Source: Dryomyza anilis (Eukaryota > Arthropoda > Insecta > Diptera > Dryomyzidae). From it: a stretch of 64,000 bases of DNA. The notes under the pieces were generated by a model. It was not told where the DNA came from and did not search any database. It was given only the letters and a program-made list of their open reading frames with translations. Within the stretch, counting starts at the first letter, position 1; each line of letters opens with the position of its first letter. The DNA lies in contig OX638132.1 in the NCBI GenBank assembly GCA_951804985.1, positions 21,767,989-21,831,988 on the forward strand, written 5' to 3'. Shown here in pieces: positions 36,092 through 49,329 of the stretch. The translations under genes were made by a program, and so were the position numbers.

Positions 36092-36358
36092 ACAAAAACA
36101 AAATAAAAAACATAAAAACAAAAGCAACATTAAAATTATAATCACAAAACAAAAGCAAAATAAAAAAAAACAAACGCACAAAATAAAAAACGCTAAAACC
36201 TAAAAATGAAAACAATAGAAAAGCAAAACACAAAACCAAAAGCAAAATTAAAAATACAAAAGCAAAAATACAAAATCAAAACAAAAATAAAAAGCAAAAT
36301 AAGAAGAAGCAAAAATACAAAAACAAAAGAAAATCCACAAAATCAAAACCAATAACAA
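36092..36358. repeat. A/C-rich low-complexity array
   Basis: CAAAAACAAAATAAAAAACA-type words continue the run seen before 32311 and resume again at about 37100-37370 beyond the DINE copy. They are degenerate, with no fixed period that I can see. Confidence 0.6.
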
Positions 36359-37099
36359 CCAGTTGGGAAGGTTAGATCACATGGAAAATTTTAAAGTAGG
36401 TGTAATTATGATAGTTAGGATTATCAAAATTATAGTCGGTCTAAGCCGACTATAAATACCCTACACATATGTGTGGTTACCATTCAAAGTGATATATAGG
36501 TAACCAGGGTATACAAATCCTGAAAATAACTACAAACATTCAAACGCTGAAGAATTTCCATTCATTTGATACCCATATTTACAAATAGGTAGGTGTACCG
36601 ATTTTTTCGATTTTTTTTTTGTGAACCACAAGTCTTTTTACCGGAAAACATTATTATAATGTATTTGAGCATGATATCAATATATATTTGACCAAAAAAG
36701 TTTACCTAAGCACGTATACATAAAAATTGATCTTTATATGTACATTTTATATGAGGTATTTGAACATAAGTGGTCGGATCATAGGTCACAATAGACCGAT
36801 CTCGCCAATTTTTTCGCACATACAGCGTAGGTATATTAGTAATCTAAGTTATAAGTTTCATTTATCTAGCTCTTCTATTTTAAAAGTAGTAGGGATTTCA
36901 ACAGACAGACAGACAGACAGACAGACGGACAGACAGACGGACAGACAGACAGACGGACAGACGGACATCGCTAAATCGACTCAGGAGGTCATGCTGATCA
37001 AGAATATATATACTTTTCTATACCGAAGATGCTTCCTTCTGGGTGTTACAAACGGCGTACCAAACTGAATATACCCTTTCACTCTTAGTGTAGGGTATA
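36359..37099 (-). mobile_element. DINE-1/mini-me-like element, near full length (741 bp)
   Basis: In this orientation it runs from AACCAGTTGGGAAGG to CACTCTTAGTGTAGGGTATA. It holds the AGTCGGTCTAAGCCGACT palindrome near 36436, a (RGAC)n microsatellite at 36902-36965, and the core CTGATCAAGAATATATATAC. Mini-me elements in flies have a core between (TA)n and (GTCY)n, as here. I infer the relationship from that arrangement. Confidence 0.8.
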
Positions 37100-37376
37100 A
37101 AAATAGCCAAAAAACACAAAAGCAAAAACACAAAATCAAAAAGTCAAAAAATATCAATAATACAAAAACCTGAAATGCGCAAAACAAAATTAAAAAAAAA
37201 ACAAAAACAAAAGCAAAACACAAATCTACAAAAAATTAAACCAAGAACAAAATGTCACTTTCAAAAAACAGAAACAGAAACAAAGAAATAAAAAGAATGC
37301 AAAAAGGAAAAATCAAAAGAATAGCAAAACCAAAACACGGGAAAAACAAAAAAACGTAAAAATAATAATAAAAACG

Positions 37377-38192
37377 AGTTGGGAAAGTTAGGTCACATGG
37401 GTAAGTTCGGTCATATGGGGCGGACTATTATAGTCGGTCGGGCCCGACTATGGAATACCCTACACCATTGGTGGGATATTTAATTGTATATCTTAATTTT
37501 AAAGTTTTTAATTATACTGAACCTCCCCACTCTCAGAATATTATTCACATATCAGAAATTTACATCTTATATCCCCATAATTTAAAAATTGATATAAAAG
37601 TATAAAAAACGAATACAAAAAAATATAAAAATGTAAATGGGCGGACCACTCCTATTTTCAAAAATTTTGTAAGGATAATATTTCATAGATTTGATTTTAA
37701 TAATTTACGGTTCAAATTTCCACTATGAAAACCCGGGAAATAATGAAAAAAAAAGTGGGCGGATCACGCCCATTTTTGGACCACATATTTTAAGGTGAAT
37801 TCTAACAATACGTTTTAAACATTATAACTATACCTTGAATACTTTTCGAGTTATTAGTTCCGAAAGAGTTATATAAAAAAGACTTGTATGAGAGGTGTGC
37901 GTGTCCGTTGACCGATTTGGCTCATTTTCAAACTCAGTTCCTACTTTTGGCTAAAATATATTGAGACGAAATTTCATCGCATTCTGATCAGTATTTCTCA
38001 AGTTATTCTGTATTCGGACAGCAAGACAGCAAGACGGACAGACAGACAGACAGACGGACATGGCTAAACGGACTCGGGTAGTGATGCTGATCAAGAATAT
38101 ATATACTTTTCCATACCGGACACGCCTCCTAAGGGGCGTTACAATATATGCACAAAGTTAATATACCCTGTACCTCATAGGTGTAGGGTATA
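37377..38192 (-). mobile_element. DINE-1/mini-me-like element, second subfamily (816 bp)
   Basis: It shares the ends (AGTTGGGAAAGTTAGGTCAC; GTGTAGGGTATA), a subterminal palindrome (TCGGTCGGGCCCGACTA) and the core GCTGATCAAGAATATATATA with the previous element. The middle is different, with repeated GGGCGGACCAC/GGGCGGATCACGCCCAT phrases. Confidence 0.75.
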
Positions 38193-38756
38193 ATAAAAAC
38201 AGGGGAAAAAATGAACAGCTATGGTTTAAAAATGGATTAAATACCCCCGTTGCGCAGCCTGGGTACGAAATACGAGTCATCATTATTTAAAATACAACAA
38301 AGTCTATTCCATGGTATGTGCGCTTAAAATAAAAAAAAAATATACAATTTTGCATCTAATATCGAACGTGTTAGAGAGGGCTTTAGAGAAATTATATAAT
38401 TTATTTCTTTTTATGACAACATAATTAATGTAAATGCTTTGATTTAAAGGTATTTCACTTGAATGTGCTTCTAGTGTCACAAATACAGAAACTCAAATTC
38501 AAATATCTTCTTCAATGTTCAAAAAATCACGATTTCCCCAGAATAATGTTTTCGATATCTACTTAATTATATGATATTAAAGTGAAATATATATATTGAC
38601 ATATAACAAAACGTTAATTTCACACCACTTATTCAATAAATATTTTGTTAATAACAATATTCCACTTTCGTTAAAAGTGAATAACGCGAACGGATTTATA
38701 TTACATAAGGGCCTAATACATTATTTTTGAAAATCACTAAAATGTGCTCGCATATT
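38193..38756. other. AT-rich spacer between two DINE copies
   Basis: No gene recognised. Short phrase CCCCGTTGCGCAGCCTGGGT at 38244 resembles terminal words of arthropod repeats but has no partner here. Confidence 0.35.
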
Positions 38757-38924
38757 TATACCCTACCCTAAGAGTAAAAGGGTATATTCAGTTTGGTACG
38801 CCGTTTGTAACACCCAGAAGGAAGCATCTCCGGTATGGAAAAGTATATATATTCTTGATCAGCATGACCTCCTGAGTCGATTTAGCGATGTCCGCCTGTC
38901 CGTCTGCCCGTCTGTCTGTCTGTC

Positions 38925-38955
<31 letters not shown>

Positions 38956-39476
38956 CCGTCTGTCTGTTGAAATCCCTACTACTTTTAAAATTGAATAGCT
39001 AGATAAATGAAACTTATAACTTAGATTAAAAGCGAGATCGGTCCATTGTGACCTATGATCCGACCACTTATGTTCAAATACCTCATATAAAATGTACATA
39101 TAAAGATCAATTTTTATGTATACGTGCTTAGGTAAACTTTTTTGGTCAAATATATATTGACATCATGCTCAAATACATGATAATAATGTTTTCCGGCGAA
39201 AAGACTTGTGGATCACAAAAAAAAAAAATCGAAATTCGGTACACCTACCCATTTGTAAATATGGGTATCAAATGAATGGAAATTCTTCAGCGATTGAATG
39301 TTTGTAGTTATTTTCAGGATTCGTATACCCTGGTGACCTATATATCACTTTGAATGGTAACCACACATATGTGTAGGGTATTTATAGTCGGCTTAGACCG
39401 ACTATAATTTTGATAATCCTAACTATCATAACACCTACTTTAAAATTTCCCATGTGATCTAACCTTCCCAACTGGT
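38757..39476 (+). mobile_element. DINE-1/mini-me-like element, near full length (720 bp)
   Basis: Runs from TATACCCTACCCTAAGAG to CCTTCCCAACTGG; (GTCY)n at 38887-38965; core TATATATTCTTGATCAGCAT. It is in opposite orientation to the copy at 36359-37099 and close to it in sequence. Confidence 0.8.
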
Positions 39477-40080
39477 TTTTTTTAATTTTTCTACCCCAAA
39501 AGTTAGAGGTTTTCTGAATTTACTAATATATGTTTAACTATTGTAGTTCCGAACGTGTGAAATTAATATAGGTAACAAATAGGTAACTGTTCTATATAGA
39601 TAACAAAAAGTTTATTAAAATTTTAACGCAATTTAATGGTTTTTTAATCTGAGTCTGAGTAATAAAATGACCAAATCACTTTTAAAAAATATGTAGTAGT
39701 TGATAATTACTAAATTAACTAATTTTAACTTTTGGATGAATAAGTTATAGGAAAAATTAAAAAAAATACATCTTGATGCGAAAGACTGTTTTCGAACTTG
39801 TTACGACTTTTTTCTTGAATCTCATAAAGTTCTCTTGCTCTAATGACAAATAAACTACAAATAAAAGCAAATACTATACGTAGTCTAGTATTATCAAATA
39901 ATCACGAAAACCTTTACTTCCGAATTGCATCGCACAATCGATCGATCAATCGACCGATCTATTTTTGTGCCAGACTAATTTTAAAAATCGCTGTGCGATC
40001 AAAACAATTGAAAATAATTAAAACTCAAAAAGGTGAATGCGATGGACTCGTCATTTAAAAATAGCACAAATTACAAATAG
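39477..40080. other. Intergenic
   Basis: No gene recognised; short frames near 39843-40058 have no family resemblance. Confidence 0.35.
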
Positions 40081-41010
40081 AATTAAAAATATAAAAAAAA
40101 GTCATCAACACAGATTTGCGGCAATTGCAGCAGCCGCATGATCGTTATGATCGATTTTTCATGTCAACCGAAATAGCAGCGCCACAAGGAGATGTTGCCG
40201 GGTCTGCTGTCAGCAGCAGTGATAAATGTTGCTGATGTTGCAATAATTTTGTGAAATAAATTCAAAATTTTGCGTAGCTGTTGCTAGCAATACAAATGTT
40301 GCTGCGTGTATTTAGATGCTGCTGCAGCTTCTGTCGTCTCTGCTGAACTACTGTTGCCTGCTTTTCTGTTGCTGCGACTGCTGTTGCTGCTGCTCCTATT
40401 AAGTCTAATCTATTGCATGCTCCCGACATCTTAGCGGCAACCTTGATGTTGCTGTTTATTTTTGTTGTACACGCTGTGTTGCTGCATTGTTGTGCCGAAC
40501 GATAGCAACAATAACCACAGCAATTGCAGCGGTGACAACGCGCGAATCAGTCCTTCTAAGGTTCGTTTCTATTTAAAGCGGTCGCGAAGCATGCATCGCA
40601 TCCTCGTCGATTAAAATTCAAATGCTACAAAAATCAACGAAACATATTGCCGAGTGTGTTGTTGCTATTGCCACGGCTGTCTGCAATGCTTTCGTTGTTG
40701 TTGTTGCTTTTCGTTCATGTTCTTATTATTGTTGTAGCAAACGATTCACTTATCGATTTTTTAGATTGCAAAGAATCTGCGAGAATTCGGAACACGACGA
40801 ATTCTTCGGTTCATGCGAGTATTGCTGCTACATATTTTGTTGTTGCTTGCTTAACAGAGCAATTAGTTTATTGTTCTTATTATTGTAATTGGTGTCTTAA
40901 TGGTTGTTGTTGTCGTATAGTTCGTGTTGATGTTCTTGTAAAAGTTGTTTTGTTGGTATGCGTTCTCAAGAGCACTACGTTCGGTTATTATTTAAATTCT
41001 ATATTTTCTT
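40081..41010. repeat. CAG/TTG trinucleotide-rich region
   Basis: Dense GTTGCTGCTG, CAGCAG and GTTGTTGTT words from 40120 to 40960. The composition is richer in GC than the flanks and resembles fly opa-type repeats or a 5' regulatory region. Frames that cross it (40622-41012) are low-complexity and lack homology, so I do not call a gene. Confidence 0.5.
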
Positions 41011-42680
41011 AAATAAAAGAAACATGCTTAACAGTAGGTGAAGTACAATAAAACAAATGCTAAGTTATGTTAAAATTGTGATATTTGGGTAAAGTGGGAA
41101 ACACATTCTGGGGTAAAGTGGGAACTGTAATTTAGGCAATGTTTATTGTAATTTTAATGAAAATATGAATACCAATGAAAATCAAAATTTTGACTATAAC
41201 TGAGATTACATCCGAATTACAGAAAAAAGCGGAGTAGTGAACACTTAAAAAGAAATATATTAAATATATTCAACTTCATCAGCAGAAGAAGAATTTGCTT
41301 AAATGAATTTCCGAAGAATTTCAATTTTAACTTTAAATTTCAGTATCTGCTAATGGCATATATACTTGAAATTTGCGAACTTGATGACAGGAACTACACT
41401 TCCATTTTCAAACAGAATATTGTGACTGGATGTAAATGCACAATTTTTTCATATTTTCTTAAAATAACTACTAAGATGTTTATGAATTTAGACTTTCTTT
41501 CTTCTTAATTTTTCTTGCATTATCATTCTATTTTTAAACATGAAAAGTAAGACTTTGGTAAACATTTTTAAGTTTCCCACATTACCCTAACTTTTTTCAA
41601 TAAGTACGAAATTTAAAAAATCGCTCAAAAATCAATAAAAATGCATTTCATTAGTAATTTGTTAATGCAAAAAGTTGAATCGTGAACCAATCTATGGAAT
41701 AGGTCCTTCAAAAGAATTTTAAAAAAATATTCAAATTAAATTTCGCAGGTTTTTGATTACATTCCAAAGTAACGATCTACACAAATATAAACGCGAAATT
41801 CGTTGTTTTTTTTTTATAAATTTGTTGAATTCAAATGAAAATTTGTCGAAACAATTGGATGAATCTGACACCATTTTCGATATTAACGTTACAAATATAT
41901 TCAAGAGTTATTCAACTTTTAATGTAGAAAAAAATATTTTTATATATTTAATGATTTATTTAATGATGCCATCAAAATACCAATTGAATGGCAAGAACAA
42001 TTTTAAAAATGGTCCTTTTTAGGGAGATCAAATTTAAAGTACCAGGATATTTATTAGCTATAAAACAAGACATCAACGGAGGTTGTTGCTTTACGCGTAC
42101 AGGAGATATTAAAATGTGAACAACCATACAAACATTTTTGACCCATTTTTTTTTGTATATTTGAACCACTGTGTCTCTGGAAGAATTGGTCGGAAATAAT
42201 AAAAAAAAATGGCCAATGCATTTCATAGAAATCGAAGAACATGAGTTCCAACCTCTAGTCGATTTCGTGTGAATGGCTCATACGCAGAATTGTATATATG
42301 CGTCCACATATATAGCTCTAACTTCTGAACGCCTGGATGTCCCACTATGAAATAAACTGTGTTGAGAAGTAAACAGATGTTATTTGAGTAAAATCGGGAC
42401 TGACCTGCGCTCAGTGTCCACATTTGTATTTTTAAATTAAAACAATATACAAGAAATGAGTTATTATCAAATAATGTTTATTTTACCTTCAAAACTGGTC
42501 AAATTCTCTATAAAACATCATATAACGTTTAATCTTAATCTTACTATGTAAATAATGAAAAATCAATGAATTTGTTACTACCTAGAAATAGTCAGGTTTT
42601 ATTGACTACACAGTGCAACAAATGTCAAACTTTTCCGTTTTGCTCTATCAGCTCTCGGTTCCTCAGAATTTGGGGTCAAA
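41011..42680. other. Intergenic with a short shared repeat
   Basis: GCTAAGTTATGTTAAAATTG and following TGATAT...GGCAATGTTTATTG at 41058-41165 are repeated near 32498-32570. An 89-codon frame at 41753-42022 is unassigned and AT-rich, without signals of a gene. Confidence 0.35.
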
Positions 42681-42692
42681 TATGAACAATTA

Positions 42693-43007
42693 ATAATAAT
42701 AATAATAATGGTTTGGCACTACAGTCCTATAAGAACTTAGGCCGAGCTCTCTCACCATTTTCAGCTGTGTGTGTTATACTTGCACTCAAAGTGGTGGGAC
42801 CTACAGTATATTGTTGAATCCGAACGGCGGGTGAGAGCTTTTCATAGGCAATGTTTTACTCTCGTAGGTTTGCCATTTACTGCCGAGAGGTAGCGCGGTA
42901 TAGAAAAATGTTTCTATGATAAGATGTTGTTAGCCCCAGTCCAGACTTGAACCGGGGACCTTTCGGCTCGCAGTCTAACGCACTAACCACTGAGCTACCG
43001 CCGCTAC
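42693..43007 (-). mobile_element. SINE family 1, full length with 9-bp TSD
   Basis: (ATA)n tail at 42693-42709; tRNA-like head with reversed B box at about 42940-42955 and A box near 42980-42993. GAACAATTA occurs at 42684-42692 and 43008-43016 as target duplication. Confidence 0.87.
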
Positions 43008-43016
43008 GAACAATTA

Positions 43017-44218
43017 GGGTGTTTAAAAATAATTTAATTTCAAAAGAATCAGGTTTGGTTTCTTCAGCAATGATATTTATCATAAACAGGTGCATTTATT
43101 TTTCCATCGTCCCAACACTTTTCCATAACCCTGGTTTTTTCGAATTTTAACCCTACTATTTACAAATTTTGACATACCGCGTGATTTTTTGAAAAAAATA
43201 TTATACCCTCTACTTTCTCAAAATAACAAAATTGCCTCAGATCCACCCATTAAACAGAATTATAAAAAAAAAACAATAAATTTTGTATTTTGTTTATTAC
43301 GTTTGGTGTCAAAAATTGTGAGAAATCTAGAGCTGATAGAGCAAAACGGACTTCAGATTCGAGATCAGCGACCCTATGTTACCCTAAAATCGTTATCAAA
43401 TCGCAAGAAAGTATTTTTTGCTGCACTGTGATATTGGTATTCGGTAACTGGATCCTCAAGAGTTCTAATATTTTTTACAAATTATATGACTCATAGGTAC
43501 TAGTCACAAACAAAGTTTGAACTAAATCCACAACATTTAAAAGGTTAGGTGGCCATTCTGATATGGTATGCCCCATATATAATGTTACCACAGATTCATA
43601 CTTTTAGATGCATGTATAAAAAATATTAAAAGTATTCAATTTTATATGTTTTCGGAGAATTTTATGTTGGAATTTGCTAATGGATGTAACGTCACAGTCT
43701 GAGTTTTGGATAATATACGTATATGAGACGATGAGAATCGAAAATGGCTAAGTCTATTTTTGGATAAACTATTTTTGTTGGTAATATTTTACATATTGAT
43801 ATACATTAAAATCAAGAAAGACTGCATACAAATTGACCAATAATTTCATATTTTTGGATCAAAACCTTTATATCTTCTAAACTATAACACCCTGATTTGG
43901 GGAATATGTTGTTAAAAATGTTAAATTTGATTGTTTAATGAATCATTTTAAATTACCGTTTTCTCTATACATGTTTTTTCGTGTTTTTATCGAAATGTCA
44001 TAGCATTGACTTTGCCCTTTTTGATTTCAAACTCCCTGTTTTTATCGATAACAAATATAAAAAGACTCTAGCTAAACAAAAATTGAAAATTTGCAATTTA
44101 TCGAAAACTACGATATTTTCTGTATACAATTTATTAATATTTGGTGTTTTCGAATATTTCAAGTGCTATGTTTTTCACTATATATTTTTCATAATTCTTT
44201 CAATGGTTATCAGCGTCT
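43017..44218. other. Intergenic, upstream of actin
   Basis: AT-rich; no repeat or exon supported. Frame 43981-44301 shows no homology. Confidence 0.35.
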
Positions 44219-44469
44219 ATGTATGCTGCCCATGTAGCGCTCTGGCGCTCTGGCCCTCTCAACTCTCAAATCGAAATCCCAGAACTGCATATATGGATTG
44301 ATTCCCGGTGGCGCATCCAATTGGACGATCGACCACTCGAACGAAATCTTGTTGATAGTGTGCGTGTGTGGTGCATTGATGCGATTGTTTATTTTGAGTT
44401 GTCGTTGACGTCGTTGTATATGTGGTACACGTCGTGTTCGTCGTCGGAAACGCCATTTTGCGCCAATAT

Positions 44470-44594
44470 TTCTTGATAAAAAGGCTACACCCAACCATCG
44501 GCAGATCTATTTGTTGTTGAGTAAAGCCGCCAACAGGGATCCGAGCGTACGAAAATTTGTGCAAACAAATTTTTCAGTTTAGTTGGCTTCAGAG
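44470..44594 (+). promoter_or_regulatory. Putative actin core promoter and 5' UTR exon
   Basis: GATAAAAAGG at 44475-44484 is TATA-like. A start about 30 bases later, near 44505, would give an untranslated exon of about 90 bases ending at TTCAGAG|GTGTGT (donor 44595). A clear acceptor TTTCTTGCAG ends at 47262, 28 bases before the actin ATG, so an untranslated upstream exon is required. The stretch 44219-44600 is the most compositionally complex DNA upstream of the gene. The exact start is inferred. Confidence 0.45.
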
Positions 44595-47262
44595 GTGTGT
44601 TTAAGAAAAAAAAAAGGATTAAACAAAATATAATATTAAATAGTTTAAATAGTGATCAAAAAAAAAAAAAATACAAAATATCAAAATTAAAAAGTTTAAA
44701 AAAATAATTTAAAATTTTTTTTTTATAAAATAAATAAAATAATTATTATCTAACAAATAAAAAAATATAATATAATTTAAAATGCATTTCTGTAATGTAA
44801 TACCAGTACTCAAATGTTCGACATTTATGCAATAACGCTACGAGTTTCGAAAATAAAAAAAAAAATAAAAACAACTTATTTCAATAAAAATTGTGTAACA
44901 TGAAACACTTACGCAATGTGCTAATTTTGTATTGAACTGATTTCGATTTCGAAATACAGAAAGTGCTAAATGAAAAATAAAGGATATCAGTATCAACAAA
45001 ATATTTTCAATTGTACCAATGAGTTCGAAACGTATAAAATATTCGTGCGGTTCTTCATCATTAAAAGAACAAAGTCGTTTAATTATTTTAAATCTTTTAA
45101 AATTTTGAAAATTTTCGAAATATTTTTGAATGCTTGTACAAAATGTTTATTGTCGGAAAACCATTTGATAATAATAAATTATTGATAAGAAACTGAAAAT
45201 ATTTTAAAATTAAATTGTGTGTACTTTGGAATTTTTTTCGAAAAACTATATTTTCAGTATAAATGAAATTGTTTATCGAAAATGTATCGCGAATATATTA
45301 TCGCGATATCTATAACTACAAAAAAAAAACAATATCATTCTACAAAATTTCATTTGTATCGAAAACCCTATCGTTTTCGTAACATTTAGATAATTGAAAA
45401 CTATTTTGCAGGCAACATATTATGTTTGCAACAATATTTTTTGAATATCTAGATTTTTAAAGTCTACCAGTTCTTAATAAGTTTATAATATATAACCATA
45501 TGTTATATAAGATTAATACCAACTTAATTTTAAAATTTGTTTGATAAATGTTACAGCCAATTAAATTCAGAAAATTTATAATTTCAAACATTAATATGTT
45601 GCTGGCATGCAGATTTTTCTTAGCATGTAGAACAATATCACTTTTTTAGACGATATAATTATCGAATTAATATCGTATCAGTTTTAATTTTAGATATACA
45701 AATTTTATTTGATGAGAAAATTTTAATATTTGACAGTATTTAACATAATTTGAGTATTATTGAAAAGTTATCATTATTTGATTGAATATATATTTTTTAA
45801 TAATAAAATACAATCAGACAATTACCCGCTTTCGGTCGAATTTGTATAAATCCAGTCTGCCTTTGATTCGATATCGCTGCGAGAGACTGTTTCGAGATAA
45901 ATTCGATGTCGAGGAATTTATTGGATTTCTGTTATGATTATCGTATTTGTATCATACTACAATTCATTCTAAGATGTATGCAGATATCGTAACGAGAAAA
46001 TGAAGCTTTGTCGCTACGAGAATTGTTTCTAAATTTAACCAATAGAGATGCTCAATTTATATTAAACTCCATGAACAACTCCATGAACAAATCGAATTAA
46101 TACAACGAGAATGGTACGGAACAAAATTTCGTTTACATACTTAAAAATCAAAAACTACTTAACAAAATTACTTACAAATGTTGGCTAAAAAAGGTCACAA
46201 TATTTTTAACTTCCCAGCAAACCAAACGATAATTTTACGATATAGTTTATAGGTTTAAATTGTCATTATCGGTAATCTAAAATGATACGATAACGATAGG
46301 ATTTTCGATAAAAATTATCCCATCTAAAATGATATAGTTGTTTTTGTCGTTATAGATATCGAGATGATATGGATAAATGGATTTATTTTCGATAAACAAA
46401 TTATATTTGTTCAGAAAGTTTTATTTTTTTGACAAAAATTCTTAAGAACAATTAATTTTTCAAATAATTTGAGTTTTATTTCCAAAATTTATGATTATTA
46501 TATCGAATTAAAAAATTATCGTCATATTTAAATTTTCAAATTCTAATTTTTTTTAATTTAAATGAACTTGTAACAAAAAATTGCCTTTATTTGATATAAA
46601 TTGGAAATAGTAACTAGTAAAATGTTCTCCGTGTGAGATCGAATACTATTTGAGGAATTGAAGAACTTCGAGATATGGCAGACTGTGAAAATGTATACTA
46701 AATTCTAAAAATATTATACTCCAGTCTGCTTTTTGTTTCGATATTGATGCAAGTACTATACGAAATGTCGGAGAATTAGACCTACAAATTAGACCTACAT
46801 GGTAGGTAGATATCGATACGTTCAGTCGAAGTTATTTCAGTACGAGTATTTTTTGAAATCGGAACGATATCAAAGAAAAAAATTGTCAAAGTTCAATATT
46901 GCTTCGAAAAATATTACGATATCGGTGCGAGAAATGTTTAAATATCGTATTTTGTCAAAGAATTTGAATGTACAAGAAATTTTAAAAATTAGAATCGATA
47001 AAACACCTATATCGAACTTTTTTTTATCGAAGTTATTCGAGAAAAAATCGAGGCATCGGATGTCTCCGAGACAGAGCAGACTGGGAAGTTTTCCATAAAT
47101 TGAAGGTCTTTCGAATAATAACGTATTTTATCAGTCCTGATTTCTTAGTCTATATACTTCGTTTATGGATGTGGATGTCAAACAATATTTCAAAAAAATA
47201 AGAACTAAAACCCTTTTGCACTAAATTCTTGAATTATCCAAAATTTGTCTTGTTTCTTGCAG
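44595..47262 (+). other. Proposed 5' UTR intron of actin
   Basis: Bounded by the inferred donor at 44595 and the well-supported acceptor at 47261-47262. It contains a MITE at 45395-45633 and, from about 45250 to 47090, an unusual density of TATCG/CGATA/TCGAGA words. A diverged internal duplication starts CCAGTCTGC at about 45852 and 46722. Confidence 0.45.
45395..45633 (-). mobile_element. MITE related to 14381-14611
   Basis: Read in reverse, the right end AAGAAAAATCTGCATG, CCAGCAACATATTAATGTT matches the left part of the 14381 copy (CAGAAAAATCTGCATG, TAGGCAACATATTGATGTT). The other end TTTTGCAGGCAACATA matches its right part. Confidence 0.6.
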
Positions 47263-47278
47263 GTTTTTACAAATTTAA

Positions 47279-48809
<1,531 letters not shown>

Positions 48810-49175
48810 ATCTTTCCAATGTGAAAGGTTGCCAAATGCTTTAGCGAAGACAGCAACCAGCGCCACCACCATCAATACCTGCACCTGCAAAGACACCAAC
48901 CAGAATAACAGTAAAACCAACAACAACAACAAACAAAATAAGATCAATCATTACAACAGTTGCCAGATGGCATCAATAACATCAAAAACAAAAATAACTG
49001 AATGTTTTATCAGCATCGACTGGAAATTCATAAAGAGTTTTTTGCTTTTTGGTGTAACATTTTGTTGAACCAACAACTACAACAAAATAGAAACTATTTT
49101 ATTTAATTAAGAAAACAACAAATTTTCCATTTAAGTTCAAGAAATCAAAATATAAATAAAAAAATAACTAAATTA
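48810..49175 (+). other. Probable 3' UTR of actin
   Basis: CAA/AAC-rich sequence follows the stop; AATAAA occurs near 49155 within ATATAAATAAAAAAATAAC and is the likely polyadenylation signal. A 153-codon frame overlapping exon 2 is a shadow. Confidence 0.5.
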
Positions 49176-49329
49176 TCATCGACGCACTTGTTATGTAATA
49201 ACCAATGCTTTTTTAATTTTCATATTTTTAATAATTATATTTATAATAATTACAACATACAAAAAAAAAGAACAACTGACAAATTTTATTTTCCAAAATA
49301 ATAAATCAAAACCTAAAACAATTTTTATC

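Noticed and set aside
40622..41012. Two overlapping cysteine- and valine-rich frames as a gene
   Set aside because: Low-complexity GTT/TGT composition, no splice structure, no homology.
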